A stretch of 40,215 nucleotides of DNA from an uncultured Clostridia bacterium (GTDB taxonomy: Bacteria; Bacillota; Clostridia; Christensenellales; Pumilibacteraceae): contig CALVTM010000011.1 of the NCBI GenBank assembly GCA_944362615.1, forward strand, positions 1-40,215. The letters run 5' to 3'. Made by a program: the position numbers and the translations under genes. The notes beneath the pieces are model-generated. The model was not told where the DNA came from. It saw nothing but the letters and a program-made list of their open reading frames with translations, and did no database searches. Positions 33,990 through 40,215 of this stretch are shown one piece after another; the stretch's first letter is position 1, and each line of letters opens with the position of its first letter.

Positions 33990-35800
33990 TCGAAAAGATG
34001 AAAACCGTGTGTATCGCGGCTCAGAATTCGCATAAAGATGAACTGCTCCTGACGCTGCGTGAACTGGGTATCCTCCACCTTGCGGAAAAGAGCTCCGCCG
34101 ATCCGAAGCTGACGGAACGCTTCGCCGCGCTATCCCGTCTGCTGCGCGAGCTGAAAGATTACAAACCGAAGGAAAAGACCGAAAAGGAGCTTCCGGACGA
34201 GGAGTTTGAAAAACTGTACGCGGACACCTTCGCCGCCCTCGAAAGAAAAGCGGAAAATACCGCGCGTATGTCCGAGCTGCGGCTGGAAGCGGAAAAGCTG
34301 AGACCCTGGGGGGATTTTGACCCGCAGACGGTCAGAGAGATTTCGTCGGCAATCGGGCTTCACTTCTGCCGCATGGACAAAAAGGAATACCGTGCGCTGT
34401 GCAGAAACGAAGATATCCGCTTCATACGCCTGAAACCGGTCGGCGGCATGGAAACCGTCGCACTGACAGGGGATCCGGACGAAACTCTGCATGTAACCGA
34501 ATTCCGCATCCCCGAAAAAGGGCTTTCGCAGCTGGAAAGGGAAGCTGACGAGTGCAGAAACGCCGTTGAGGAATGCAACGCATTTCTGACGGAGTCGGCG
34601 GCATACCTGAAGAGCTACGCCGACCGATTGCTGAAGATGCAGAACGAGATAGCGTACTCTTCGGCGGAAGCGTCACTCGGGCGTGAAAGCGGCATCGTCT
34701 GGATAACCGGTTACATTCCGGAATCCCAGACGGAAAAGTTCGTTAACGCCGCGACCTCTCACGGCTGGGCATGGCTGATGGACGACGCGCAGGAAAGCGA
34801 CGCAAACGTCCCGACAAAAATCCGTTACAACAAAGTCACGGCGCTTATAAAACCGGTGTTCGACATACTCGGCACGGTACCCGGCTACGGAGAATACGAT
34901 ATCTCTTTCTGGTTTCTCGCATTCTTCGCCCTGTTCTTCGCAATGATAATCGGGGACGCGGGCTACGGAGCACTGTTTCTCGTCGGCACGATAATCCTGA
35001 ATATCCGGATGCGGAAGATCACAAACGTGACTCTGCTCCTATACCTGCTGTCCGTGTCCACGATAGTCTGGGGCGCGCTTACGGGTACCTGGTTCGGGAT
35101 TGAAGAGGCAATGAACGTACCGCTGCTGAAAGCGCTCGTTCTGCCCGGCTTCGCCAACTACCCCGAATACTTCGACGTAACGACGACGCAGGTGCAGAAC
35201 AACGTGATGAGGTTCTGCTTCTCCATAGGCGCGATACAGCTCGCTCTTGCGTGTATAATGAACATACGCCGCAAGATCTGCCGCCACTCTCTCGGCTGGA
35301 TAGCCGACGTCGGCTGGCTGATGTCGATATGCGCGCTGTACTTTACGGTGCTTTACCTCGTGATAGGCGAACCGATCAATCCGGCGATAGTCGCCGCCGT
35401 GATAGGCGCAGGCTTTCTGCTCGTCGTACTGTTCGGCGGAATGGCGCCGGGAAAGAGCTTCGAGCAGGGACTCAAGTCCGGTCTCGGCAACGCGTTCACG
35501 ACGTTCCTGAACACGATCTCGGCTTTCGGTAACGTCATGAGCTATATACGGCTGTTTGCGGTAGGCATGGCGTCTCTCGCTATCGCCCAGAGCTTCAACG
35601 ACATGGCGGCAAATTTCAGCGGCGCGCTGATGATAGTCGGTATCGTGATCATGATACTCGGACACACGCTGAATATAATCATGGGATTTCTGTCCGTCGT
35701 CGTACACGGCGTCCGGCTGAATCTTCTCGAATTTTCCGGACAGCTCGGAATGGAGTGGTCAGGCATAGCTTACGACCCGTTCCGCGAAATAAAAAAATAA
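33986..35800 (+). CDS. V-type ATP synthase subunit I (membrane stator)
   Basis: The 604-residue protein has a soluble N-terminal half (about 1-290) and a C-terminal half with about seven to eight membrane helices. MIIGDAGYGALFL, the FGNVMSYIRLFAVGMASLAIA motif with the conserved arginine for ion translocation, and a final VVVHGVRLNLLEFSGQLGMEW are present. It is the stator a-type subunit that forms the ion path with K. Confidence 0.93.
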   Translation: MIEKMKTVCIAAQNSHKDELLLTLRELGILHLAEKSSADPKLTERFAALSRLLRELKDYKPKEKTEKELPDEEFEKLYADTFAALERKAENTARMSELRLEAEKLRPWGDFDPQTVREISSAIGLHFCRMDKKEYRALCRNEDIRFIRLKPVGGMETVALTGDPDETLHVTEFRIPEKGLSQLEREADECRNAVEECNAFLTESAAYLKSYADRLLKMQNEIAYSSAEASLGRESGIVWITGYIPESQTEKFVNAATSHGWAWLMDDAQESDANVPTKIRYNKVTALIKPVFDILGTVPGYGEYDISFWFLAFFALFFAMIIGDAGYGALFLVGTIILNIRMRKITNVTLLLYLLSVSTIVWGALTGTWFGIEEAMNVPLLKALVLPGFANYPEYFDVTTTQVQNNVMRFCFSIGAIQLALACIMNIRRKICRHSLGWIADVGWLMSICALYFTVLYLVIGEPINPAIVAAVIGAGFLLVVLFGGMAPGKSFEQGLKSGLGNAFTTFLNTISAFGNVMSYIRLFAVGMASLAIAQSFNDMAANFSGALMIVGIVIMILGHTLNIIMGFLSVVVHGVRLNLLEFSGQLGMEWSGIAYDPFREIKK

Positions 35801-35832
35801 ACCAATCTATCGATAATATATCAGGAGGAATT

Positions 35833-36270
35833 ATGGAAATACAGTTTATCGGAATGGCGTGCGCTCTGGGACTGTCGGCGATAGGCTCGGCATTCGGAGC
35901 GGGATACGCGGCAATGTCATCGGTCGGGGCGTGGAAAAAGTGCTACGCAAACGGAAAACAGGCGCCGTTCATGATGGTAGCGTTCTCGGGCGCGCCTCTG
36001 ACGCAGACAATCTACGGCTTTCTGCTGATGAACTTTATCCGCAGTGCGTTTGAAGCTGAAACCGCGTCCGCAACGCTATGTATGTTCGTAGGCATTTTTG
36101 CCGGACTGGCAATCGGATTGTCCGCATTTTTCCAGGGTAAGGTATCCGCGGCAGCCGCCGACGCGCTCGGAGAAACGGGCAAGGGAACAGCAAACTACTT
36201 TATCGTCATAGGTATAGTAGAGACGGTCGCGCTGTTCACTCTGGTCTTCGGACTTCTTCTTCTGCAGTAA
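35833..36270 (+). CDS. V-type ATP synthase subunit K (ion-binding rotor ring)
   Basis: The ATG at 35833 is chosen for its AGGAGG site; the frame is open further upstream but into subunit I. The 145-residue proteolipid has four membrane helices (a double hairpin). The ion-binding glutamate is Glu130 (GIVETVALF). Thr57-Gln58 in the APLTQTIYGF motif and Gln101 in FFQGKVSAAA match by alignment from memory the Na+-coordinating Thr64, Gln65 and Gln110 of Enterococcus hirae NtpK. This predicts a sodium-coupled enzyme (inference). It is the last gene of the operon. Confidence 0.93.
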   Translation: MEIQFIGMACALGLSAIGSAFGAGYAAMSSVGAWKKCYANGKQAPFMMVAFSGAPLTQTIYGFLLMNFIRSAFEAETASATLCMFVGIFAGLAIGLSAFFQGKVSAAAADALGETGKGTANYFIVIGIVETVALFTLVFGLLLLQ

Positions 36271-36294
36271 GATCTCCCGGCGGACCGGGTCAAT

Positions 36295-36333
36295 AAAAAA
36301 TATCCGCAGGCACTTTGCCGCGGATATTTTTTT
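36295..36333 (+). terminator. Intrinsic terminator of the V-type ATPase operon
   Basis: A 13-bp stem (A-rich run plus TATCCGC at 36295-36307, pairing with GCGGATA plus T-run at 36320-36332) has a 12-nt loop and ends in seven T. Confidence 0.9.
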
Positions 36334-36523
36334 GATCATGACCGAACGCCGCTGTCACACTCCTTACCTGCGCCAGACGTACCCGGTGACACTGTGACCG
36401 ATAATGACGCCGTCTGAGCAAAACTCCGTCAGCAGAAAAACCAGTCGCTTAAAATAAAACGGAGCGCGTCAGGTTACCGGACTCAAAGCGGTTGCCATCT
36501 CCGATAACGGCTGCTTTGAGCGT
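36334..36523. other. Gene-free stretch upstream of the FtsK-like gene
   Basis: Only an inverted word is noted: CTCAAAGC (36482-36489) with GCTTTGAG (36512-36519), ending 4 nt before the next -35 element. It could be an operator or a residual terminator without T-run. Confidence 0.4.
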
Positions 36524-36552
36524 TTGACAAATCAAGCAGGTTTAAGTATACT
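36524..36552 (+). promoter_or_regulatory. Near-consensus sigma-A promoter of the FtsK-like gene
   Basis: A perfect TTGACA (36524-36529), 17 nt, then TATACT (36547-36552). The predicted leader is only about 15 nt. Confidence 0.8.
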
Positions 36553-36573
36553 TTTTATAAGTGTGGTGAAAAA

Positions 36574-37419
36574 ATGAGAAAAAATTTTAAAGAACCGGAA
36601 GAGCTTTTTTCAAAATCCATAAAATATCCGGATTGCCTGTCCGTTCCGATCGGGACTTGCGGAGAGGAGCTTTCCGAGATGCGCTTCAGCTGCCGAGGCA
36701 GACTCGGTAACATGAACGGATACCTTGTATGGGGATCGTATACTGAAACAAAATCAGAATTTATCAGCAGTTTTTTACTGAACGCATGTAAAAAATACAC
36801 GCCGGAAGAACTGCGCATTACCATATTTGACAACGTCGGAAACAGATCTTTGTCTGCGCTCGGAAAAAGACTGCCGCATTTTAAAGACTCCGTTTGCTTA
36901 GAGACGTGGGAAAGCATGTATGACGTAATGAAATTTTTTGAACAGCGTTATAAGGAGCGGCTTAAAAGAATTGCACTTTTCGGAGAGCAATGCTTTGCTC
37001 ATGCAGCGGCAAAGCCCGCCGTGTGCGCGGAGCTCAATATGCCGCAGGAGCTGATAATTTTTAATTATTCGTCCGTAAACTCATCCGAGGATTACAAAAG
37101 TAAGCGCGATACAAATATGTTTTTTAATTTGATCACGCAAAGACTTTGGAGAGTAGGAATCTATCCCGTTTTTGTCAATCATGATAATAATTCCGGATTC
37201 CGTGCCGATTATGAATATTACTTTCCGAATGTCATAGTGCTTGGTCCGAATATAACCCAGTATAAAACAAAACAGGTAATAGGTCCTGATCAAGCGCTGA
37301 ACTACACGGGGCGGGACAGCTGGAATATGAATTCGGAACGAGAGGAAATTACAGATTTACCATACTATCCCGATGAATGGTATGAACAAACGGTAAAAGA
37401 AATTCAGGAAAAGAATTAA
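36574..37419 (+). CDS. Free-standing FtsK/EssC-like domain with degenerate ATP-binding motifs
   Basis: The 281-residue protein shows by eye the order of an FtsK/SpoIIIE or EssC ATPase domain. First comes LSVPIGTCGEEL (compare PIGLDE...). At the Walker A place is GYLVWGSYTETKSEFISSF (residues 54-61, GSYTETKS), where AGTTGSGKSEF is usual. LRITIFDNVGNRSLSAL follows, aligned with LVLIDPKG. At the Walker B place is ELIIFNYSS, which lacks the acidic pair. A later stretch, RLWRVGIYPVFVNHDN, resembles the GIHLIIATQ strand. The Lys-Ser of Walker A is kept, but the last P-loop glycine and the Walker B acids are lost. It is therefore probably not an active ATPase. No membrane helix and no type VII secretion genes are nearby. 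Composition is more AT-rich than the ATPase genes. The family assignment is tentative. Confidence 0.6.
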   Translation: MRKNFKEPEELFSKSIKYPDCLSVPIGTCGEELSEMRFSCRGRLGNMNGYLVWGSYTETKSEFISSFLLNACKKYTPEELRITIFDNVGNRSLSALGKRLPHFKDSVCLETWESMYDVMKFFEQRYKERLKRIALFGEQCFAHAAAKPAVCAELNMPQELIIFNYSSVNSSEDYKSKRDTNMFFNLITQRLWRVGIYPVFVNHDNNSGFRADYEYYFPNVIVLGPNITQYKTKQVIGPDQALNYTGRDSWNMNSEREEITDLPYYPDEWYEQTVKEIQEKN

Positions 37420-37588
37420 ACACCCCTCAGCGCCGTTCAAATGCTGCTCTGTCTGCGCAAAAACCGCCGTTTCCGCACGTCACACAACGTGCGCTGCGGT
37501 ATATTATCCGGATTTTAGAGCACGATCCGTAAATAACAAAAATCCGCAGCATTTGCCATGGGTTTTTCTTTTGACTTTAACTTCAGAT

Positions 37589-37618
37589 AAAAAGAACACC
37601 TCGCCGGTGTTCTTTTTT
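37589..37618. terminator. Bidirectional intrinsic terminator between converging genes
   Basis: A 12-bp perfect stem (AAAAAGAACACC at 37589-37600 with GGTGTTCTTTTT from 37606) has a 5-nt loop and A/T-runs on both sides. It serves the rightward FtsK-like gene and the leftward gene ending at 37679. Confidence 0.9.
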
Positions 37619-37678
37619 GTTTGTTACCGTCTCATTACCGTATAATTCAGAATACCGCGCTGAAAACCGAACGGCGTC

Positions 37679-38683
37679 TTACGGCACATAGCTCCAGACA
37701 AACCTTGCGCGGAGCAGTTTGCCGAAAATGTACTTATCGCTTGCCGATTCGCCTATGGAATAGACCCTGCCGTCCACGAATACAAGCTCCTCGCACATGG
37801 GCGGGAGAACGACGTCACGAACGAGCGCGTCCGAATCGAGATAGATAAGGGGAACGGTCGTTTCACCCACTTTAACGGTCGCGGACGCGGCTGCCGACTC
37901 ATCGTAAATATAGTTATGAGAATTCGCAAGTGCGTAGGACGTAGATACGATTATCCGTCCGTCATCCGTCACGCACATGCCCTGAGCAAGATCGGTCACG
38001 GAATAGGCGCGGACAGGAGCGCTGCCGTCAGCTAATCCCAGCTCTCCGGAAGCGCTGAGCGCGTAACATACGACAAGCGCGTGATGATCATCGCCGGCGG
38101 GAGTCGTCATGTGATGAGCTTCATCGGTAGGGTAGTTAGCTTCGCGGTAGAACTCTCCGACATACAGCGTATCGTCCGCGACGTAACAGAAAGACGCATT
38201 TGTGTGAACGCCGAAATCACCCACGGGCGATATCTCCGCACCGCAAGCCGCGCCGAGCACGTCGGCAATGTCATAAACCAGTATGCGCTGCTGTTCGGAG
38301 TCGCAGACATATACATACCGCTTCGCATACGCGCTCAGTCCGCCCGCGTGACCGAGATACGGCTCACCGTCGTCGCTGAGCAGCCGTACAAACGAAGAAG
38401 TGGCTTCACCGTCCGCTCTGCGTGTAATGTATATGCGCGACGCACTGCCGTCGACCATGTATCCGCATGACAGAAATACGCCGTCCGTTTCGGTGATGCC
38501 TTGCTGTACAAACCCGTCCGATTTCCCGGGCAGAGGAAATTCTTTCCGTGCGGTAGAATAATAATCGGCGTATACCAGCGGCTCAATAGCGATGATAACG
38601 ATTACCGCGATGATAATAAGCGCAACGAGGCTACCCAACACAATGCCGAATACAGCCAATCCTTTTTTTAATCCGGTTTTCAT
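37679..38683 (-). CDS. Membrane-anchored extracellular protein, probable beta-propeller, function unknown
   Basis: The 334-residue protein has an N-terminal membrane anchor (residues 12-36) after a short basic stretch. The extracellular part has repeating strand motifs such as GVFLSCGYMVDGSASRIYI, AGGLSAYAKRYVYVCDSEQQRILVYDI, ASFCYVADDTLYVGEFYR and AQGMCVTDDGRIIVSTSYA. These resemble propeller blades of NHL/Kelch-like or strictosidine-synthase-like proteins. Four cysteines lie in the extracellular part. No catalytic motif was recognised. A terminator lies beyond its stop, and it has its own promoter. Confidence 0.75.
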   Translation of the reverse strand: MKTGLKKGLAVFGIVLGSLVALIIIAVIVIIAIEPLVYADYYSTARKEFPLPGKSDGFVQQGITETDGVFLSCGYMVDGSASRIYITRRADGEATSSFVRLLSDDGEPYLGHAGGLSAYAKRYVYVCDSEQQRILVYDIADVLGAACGAEISPVGDFGVHTNASFCYVADDTLYVGEFYREANYPTDEAHHMTTPAGDDHHALVVCYALSASGELGLADGSAPVRAYSVTDLAQGMCVTDDGRIIVSTSYALANSHNYIYDESAAASATVKVGETTVPLIYLDSDALVRDVVLPPMCEELVFVDGRVYSIGESASDKYIFGKLLRARFVWSYVP

Positions 38684-38692
38684 AGCACGATA

Positions 38693-38721
38693 ATATTAGC
38701 ACACTTTCAGAGCGTTGTCAA
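38693..38721 (-). promoter_or_regulatory. Promoter of the membrane-anchored propeller-like protein
   Basis: The minus strand has a perfect TTGACA (38721-38716), 17 nt, then TAATAT (38698-38693). The -10 ends only 10 nt before the ATG at 38683, so the transcript would have almost no leader. Confidence 0.65.
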
Positions 38722-38743
38722 CGACGGCGGCGCTGCCACGCCC

Positions 38744-39007
38744 GTGCAGCAGAGATTCGCCGAGCACATGGAAAGGCTGGAAGCGGAGTACGATCGCCTG
38801 CTGGACCGTATGCGGGAGGTAGAAGATATGCTGGCAGAACACCTCGTAGATCTGTCGGACATCGAGCAGGCTATAATCGTGGAGCGGTATATGCGCGACA
38901 AGAGCTGGCGACAGATAGAGCGGGAATATGACTACACCGAGGACGGAATTTTTACGATACACTCGCGGGCAATAAAAAAATTATCCAAAATGCAAAGTAC
39001 ACAGTAA
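38744..39007 (+). CDS. Phage-type transcriptional regulator (DUF1492/RinA/ArpU-like), probably 5'-truncated
   Basis: The 87-residue product (GTG at 38744, or ATG at 38768) has an N-terminal coiled-coil region. A sigma-region-4-like helix-turn-helix follows: LSDIEQAIIVERYMRDKSWRQIEREYDYTEDGIFTIHSRAIKKL. This pattern is characteristic of DUF1492/ArpU/RinA-type late regulators of Firmicutes phages. Family members are usually longer at the N terminus. Here the frame stays open upstream but crosses the promoter of the divergent gene, and no ribosome binding site precedes either start. It is therefore likely a remnant at the edge of a degraded prophage. Confidence 0.6.
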   Translation: MQQRFAEHMERLEAEYDRLLDRMREVEDMLAEHLVDLSDIEQAIIVERYMRDKSWRQIEREYDYTEDGIFTIHSRAIKKLSKMQSTQ

Positions 39008-39057
39008 AACACAGTTTTTATGTGTTATAATGGTAGTGTTAAATAATGGCACTGCTA

Positions 39058-39086
39058 TTGACATTCGCCCGCGGGTGTGGTACAAT
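39058..39086 (+). promoter_or_regulatory. Near-consensus promoter of the toxin/immunity-like cassette
   Basis: A perfect TTGACA (39058-39063), 17 nt, then TACAAT (39081-39086), 30 nt before the start codon. A second TATAAT at 39026-39031 has no clear -35. Confidence 0.85.
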
Positions 39087-39115
39087 AACAGTGCTTTTCT
39101 CATATGGAGGAGAGC

Positions 39116-39625
39116 ATGGCAAAAAAACCGGGCGCAGGCGGTAAGGAGCAACCCTACGACAAAGCGAACGGGCAATACTTGCAAAGCGAAAGCGGCGCGG
39201 CATTCACCGAAAAGTGCAAGGACTGCGACAGCCGTGACGATTTCGGTCAAACGGTAAGCCGCGCGCAAAGAACATACCGGCAGAATGCAAGCTATAAAGA
39301 GATACTTGCCACAGATAAACGTGCGTCGGTTGCGAATGTTCCGACGGCAGTCAAGTTTAATCGACTGAATACAAAGAACCATATTCGCCACGCAAAAGAA
39401 CTCGGGTATAAAAATCAAACGGAATACGAAAAGGCTGCCATAGATTTCTTTAATTCTAAACGCGGAAAACTGTATTACAGTAGTGTGCGTTCTCGATATT
39501 ATAAGTACGACACAGCAACAGGGGAATTTGTAGTATCAAGTGACGGATTTATTCACACATACTATAAAGTAACTCAAAAGAAATTTGCAAAAATCGAAAG
39601 TCAGGATGAATTGTATGAAATCTAA
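39116..39625 (+). CDS. Free-standing PBECR-like nuclease toxin candidate
   Basis: The ATG at 39116 follows GGAGGAG. The 169-residue protein starts KKPGAGGKEQPYDKANGQYLQSE, a linker type often found just before toxin domains. It ends in a domain of about 95 residues with KFNRLNTKNHIRHAKELGY...EYEKAAIDFF...SVRSRYYKYDTATGEFVVSSDGFIHTYYKV. This closely resembles, by eye, the phage Barnase/EndoU/colicin-E5/D/RelE-like (PBECR) RNase domains found at the ends of phage head proteins and polymorphic toxins. Conserved candidates are His90 region residues, the Arg-Tyr pair, Thr and Tyr of HTYYK. No signal peptide is present. The next gene overlaps it by 11 nt. The assignment is tentative. Confidence 0.55.
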   Translation: MAKKPGAGGKEQPYDKANGQYLQSESGAAFTEKCKDCDSRDDFGQTVSRAQRTYRQNASYKEILATDKRASVANVPTAVKFNRLNTKNHIRHAKELGYKNQTEYEKAAIDFFNSKRGKLYYSSVRSRYYKYDTATGEFVVSSDGFIHTYYKVTQKKFAKIESQDELYEI

Positions 39626-39824
39626 ATGTTATATTTGTGGAACAGAGTTTGAGGGCGGAAGTTTTGATTGTTGCCCTTATTGCGGATGGATGTATTATGG
39701 ATTCGAATCCGAACTTGATCCAAACGAGAAAGATGACGGGAATTTAATTTCCATAAACGACGCTAAACGCATGGTGGCAGCAGGAAAGGATATTTACGGC
39801 GACCCGTTGCCGAAAAAGCAGTAA
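39615..39824 (+). CDS. Small zinc-ribbon protein, possible CPCC-type immunity protein
   Basis: The ATG at 39615 overlaps the end of the upstream gene by 11 nt and follows AGGA at 39602. The 69-residue protein has CYICGTEF and, 13 residues on, CCPYCGWMYYGF (two CxxC-type pairs). NLISINDAKRMVAAGKDIYG follows. The CPxCGW...(G/N)xxSxxxA pattern resembles the cysteine-rich CPCC domain proposed as an immunity protein in polymorphic toxin systems. Together with the overlap, this suggests that it neutralises the upstream protein (inference). An alternative is an unrelated small zinc-ribbon protein. Confidence 0.6.
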   Translation: MKSKCYICGTEFEGGSFDCCPYCGWMYYGFESELDPNEKDDGNLISINDAKRMVAAGKDIYGDPLPKKQ

Positions 39825-39853
39825 GCGGTAGAAAGCGAATATAAGATTATTTC

Positions 39854-39881
39854 AAGCACTCTTTTGTAAGGGTGCTTTTTT
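39854..39881 (+). terminator. Intrinsic terminator of the toxin/immunity-like cassette
   Basis: A 10-bp stem with one G-T pair (AAGCACTCTT at 39854-39863 with AAGGGTGCTT at 39868-39877) has a 4-nt loop and runs into TTTTTT. Confidence 0.88.
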
Positions 39882-39905
39882 CATGTCATAAAGGGAGGCA
39901 AGATC

Positions 39906-40031
39906 GTGGCGAAATCGAAATACGAGAGTCACGTTGCGCCGCATGCGCCCGCGCCGTACATAACCGCATCTTCAATAAACGATAATTTATCGGTTTCCTC
40001 AAAAACCGTTCTCATTCCCGGCAGTAACTGA
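39906..40031 (+). pseudogene. Fragment of a phage terminase small subunit-like gene
   Basis: GTG at 39906 follows GGGAGG. The first 10 residues, MAKSKYESHV, match the start of many small-terminase/HTH proteins of clostridial prophages (MAKSKYETHV...). The following 31 residues (APHAPAPYITASSIND...) do not look like the family, and the frame stops at 40029-40031. This suggests a deletion junction shortly after codon 10. Because the match is short, the call is tentative. Confidence 0.45.
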
Positions 40032-40215
40032 AAAGCACACACCTGCTGAAAGAGAAATGTTAATACAGCATCTTTCAGAAAAGCGGACTGTCAGACGCAA
40101 CCCCTATAAAAAATATTTTTTCGGAGGGATACTGCCCTTAAAAGGGCAGGTTACTCGCAGCGTGCTCCGGTAAAGCTCGCTCTCACTTTTGCCGCACAAG
40201 GCTCGTAAGGCGAAC
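40032..40215. other. Right edge, gene-free, with a perfect inverted word
   Basis: CTGCCCTT-AA-AAGGGCAG (40132-40149) is an inverted repeat with 8-bp arms; CTGAAAGA (40046-40053) with TCTTTCAG (40071-40078) is another. No gene was recognised up to the window end. Confidence 0.5.

Overview
The window looks like a chromosomal segment from an uncultured, probably gut-associated member of the Clostridia (Firmicutes). Supporting this are a GlgC/GlgD ADP-glucose pyrophosphorylase pair, a Spo0J-type ParB with two perfect Firmicutes-type parS sites, a SipW-type signal peptidase next to TasA/camelysin-like secreted proteins, strong AGGAGG ribosome binding sites and textbook sigma-A promoters. The lineage below class level cannot be fixed from the sequence alone.

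Layout. (1) 1-61: the 5' end of a 23S rRNA gene running leftward off the edge, with its own promoter about 420 nt upstream and no 16S gene before it. (2) 957-11589: leftward genes. These are a two-gene membrane/zinc-ribbon unit, a GH3 beta-glucosidase-glgC-glgD operon with a leader of about 500 nt, and two short-chain dehydrogenases sharing a perfect 293-bp repeat, the second leading into a secreted ComEC-like metallo-beta-lactamase-fold protein. (3) About 11.9-18.8 kb: a replication-origin-like region. It has an orphan parB, two parS sites, three separate DnaA-box clusters (one of four boxes at exact 11-bp spacing), a 47-bp palindrome, a very AT-rich stretch and almost 5 kb with no convincing gene. 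Gene orientation switches from leftward to rightward across it. (4) 18.8-21.6 kb: an M3 oligoendopeptidase and a YbaK-type aminoacyl-tRNA deacylase. (5) 22.0-28.8 kb: an apparent operon for SipW-dependent surface fibres. It encodes a membrane-anchored accessory protein, a SipW-like peptidase, a small membrane protein, a TasA-like protein, and three larger proteins that join a TasA-like N-terminal module to different beta-solenoid C-terminal domains. Two of these share a perfect 548-bp repeat. (6) 29.2-36.3 kb: a seven-gene V/A-type ATPase operon (E, DUF2764-like, A, B, D, I, K) of the layout known from spirochaetes, chlamydiae and Bacteroidetes, with likely sodium-binding residues in K. (7) 36.5-38.7 kb: a free-standing, catalytically degenerate FtsK/EssC-like protein, and a membrane-anchored protein of unknown function. 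(8) 38.7-40.2 kb: an apparent prophage remnant with a truncated phage regulator and a terminase-small-subunit fragment. Between them lies a self-contained promoter-toxin-immunity-terminator cassette.

The two most unusual parts are the SipW/TasA locus, where the presumed fibre module is held identical while the displayed solenoid domain varies, and the origin-like region. All family assignments were made by reading motifs; no database search was run.
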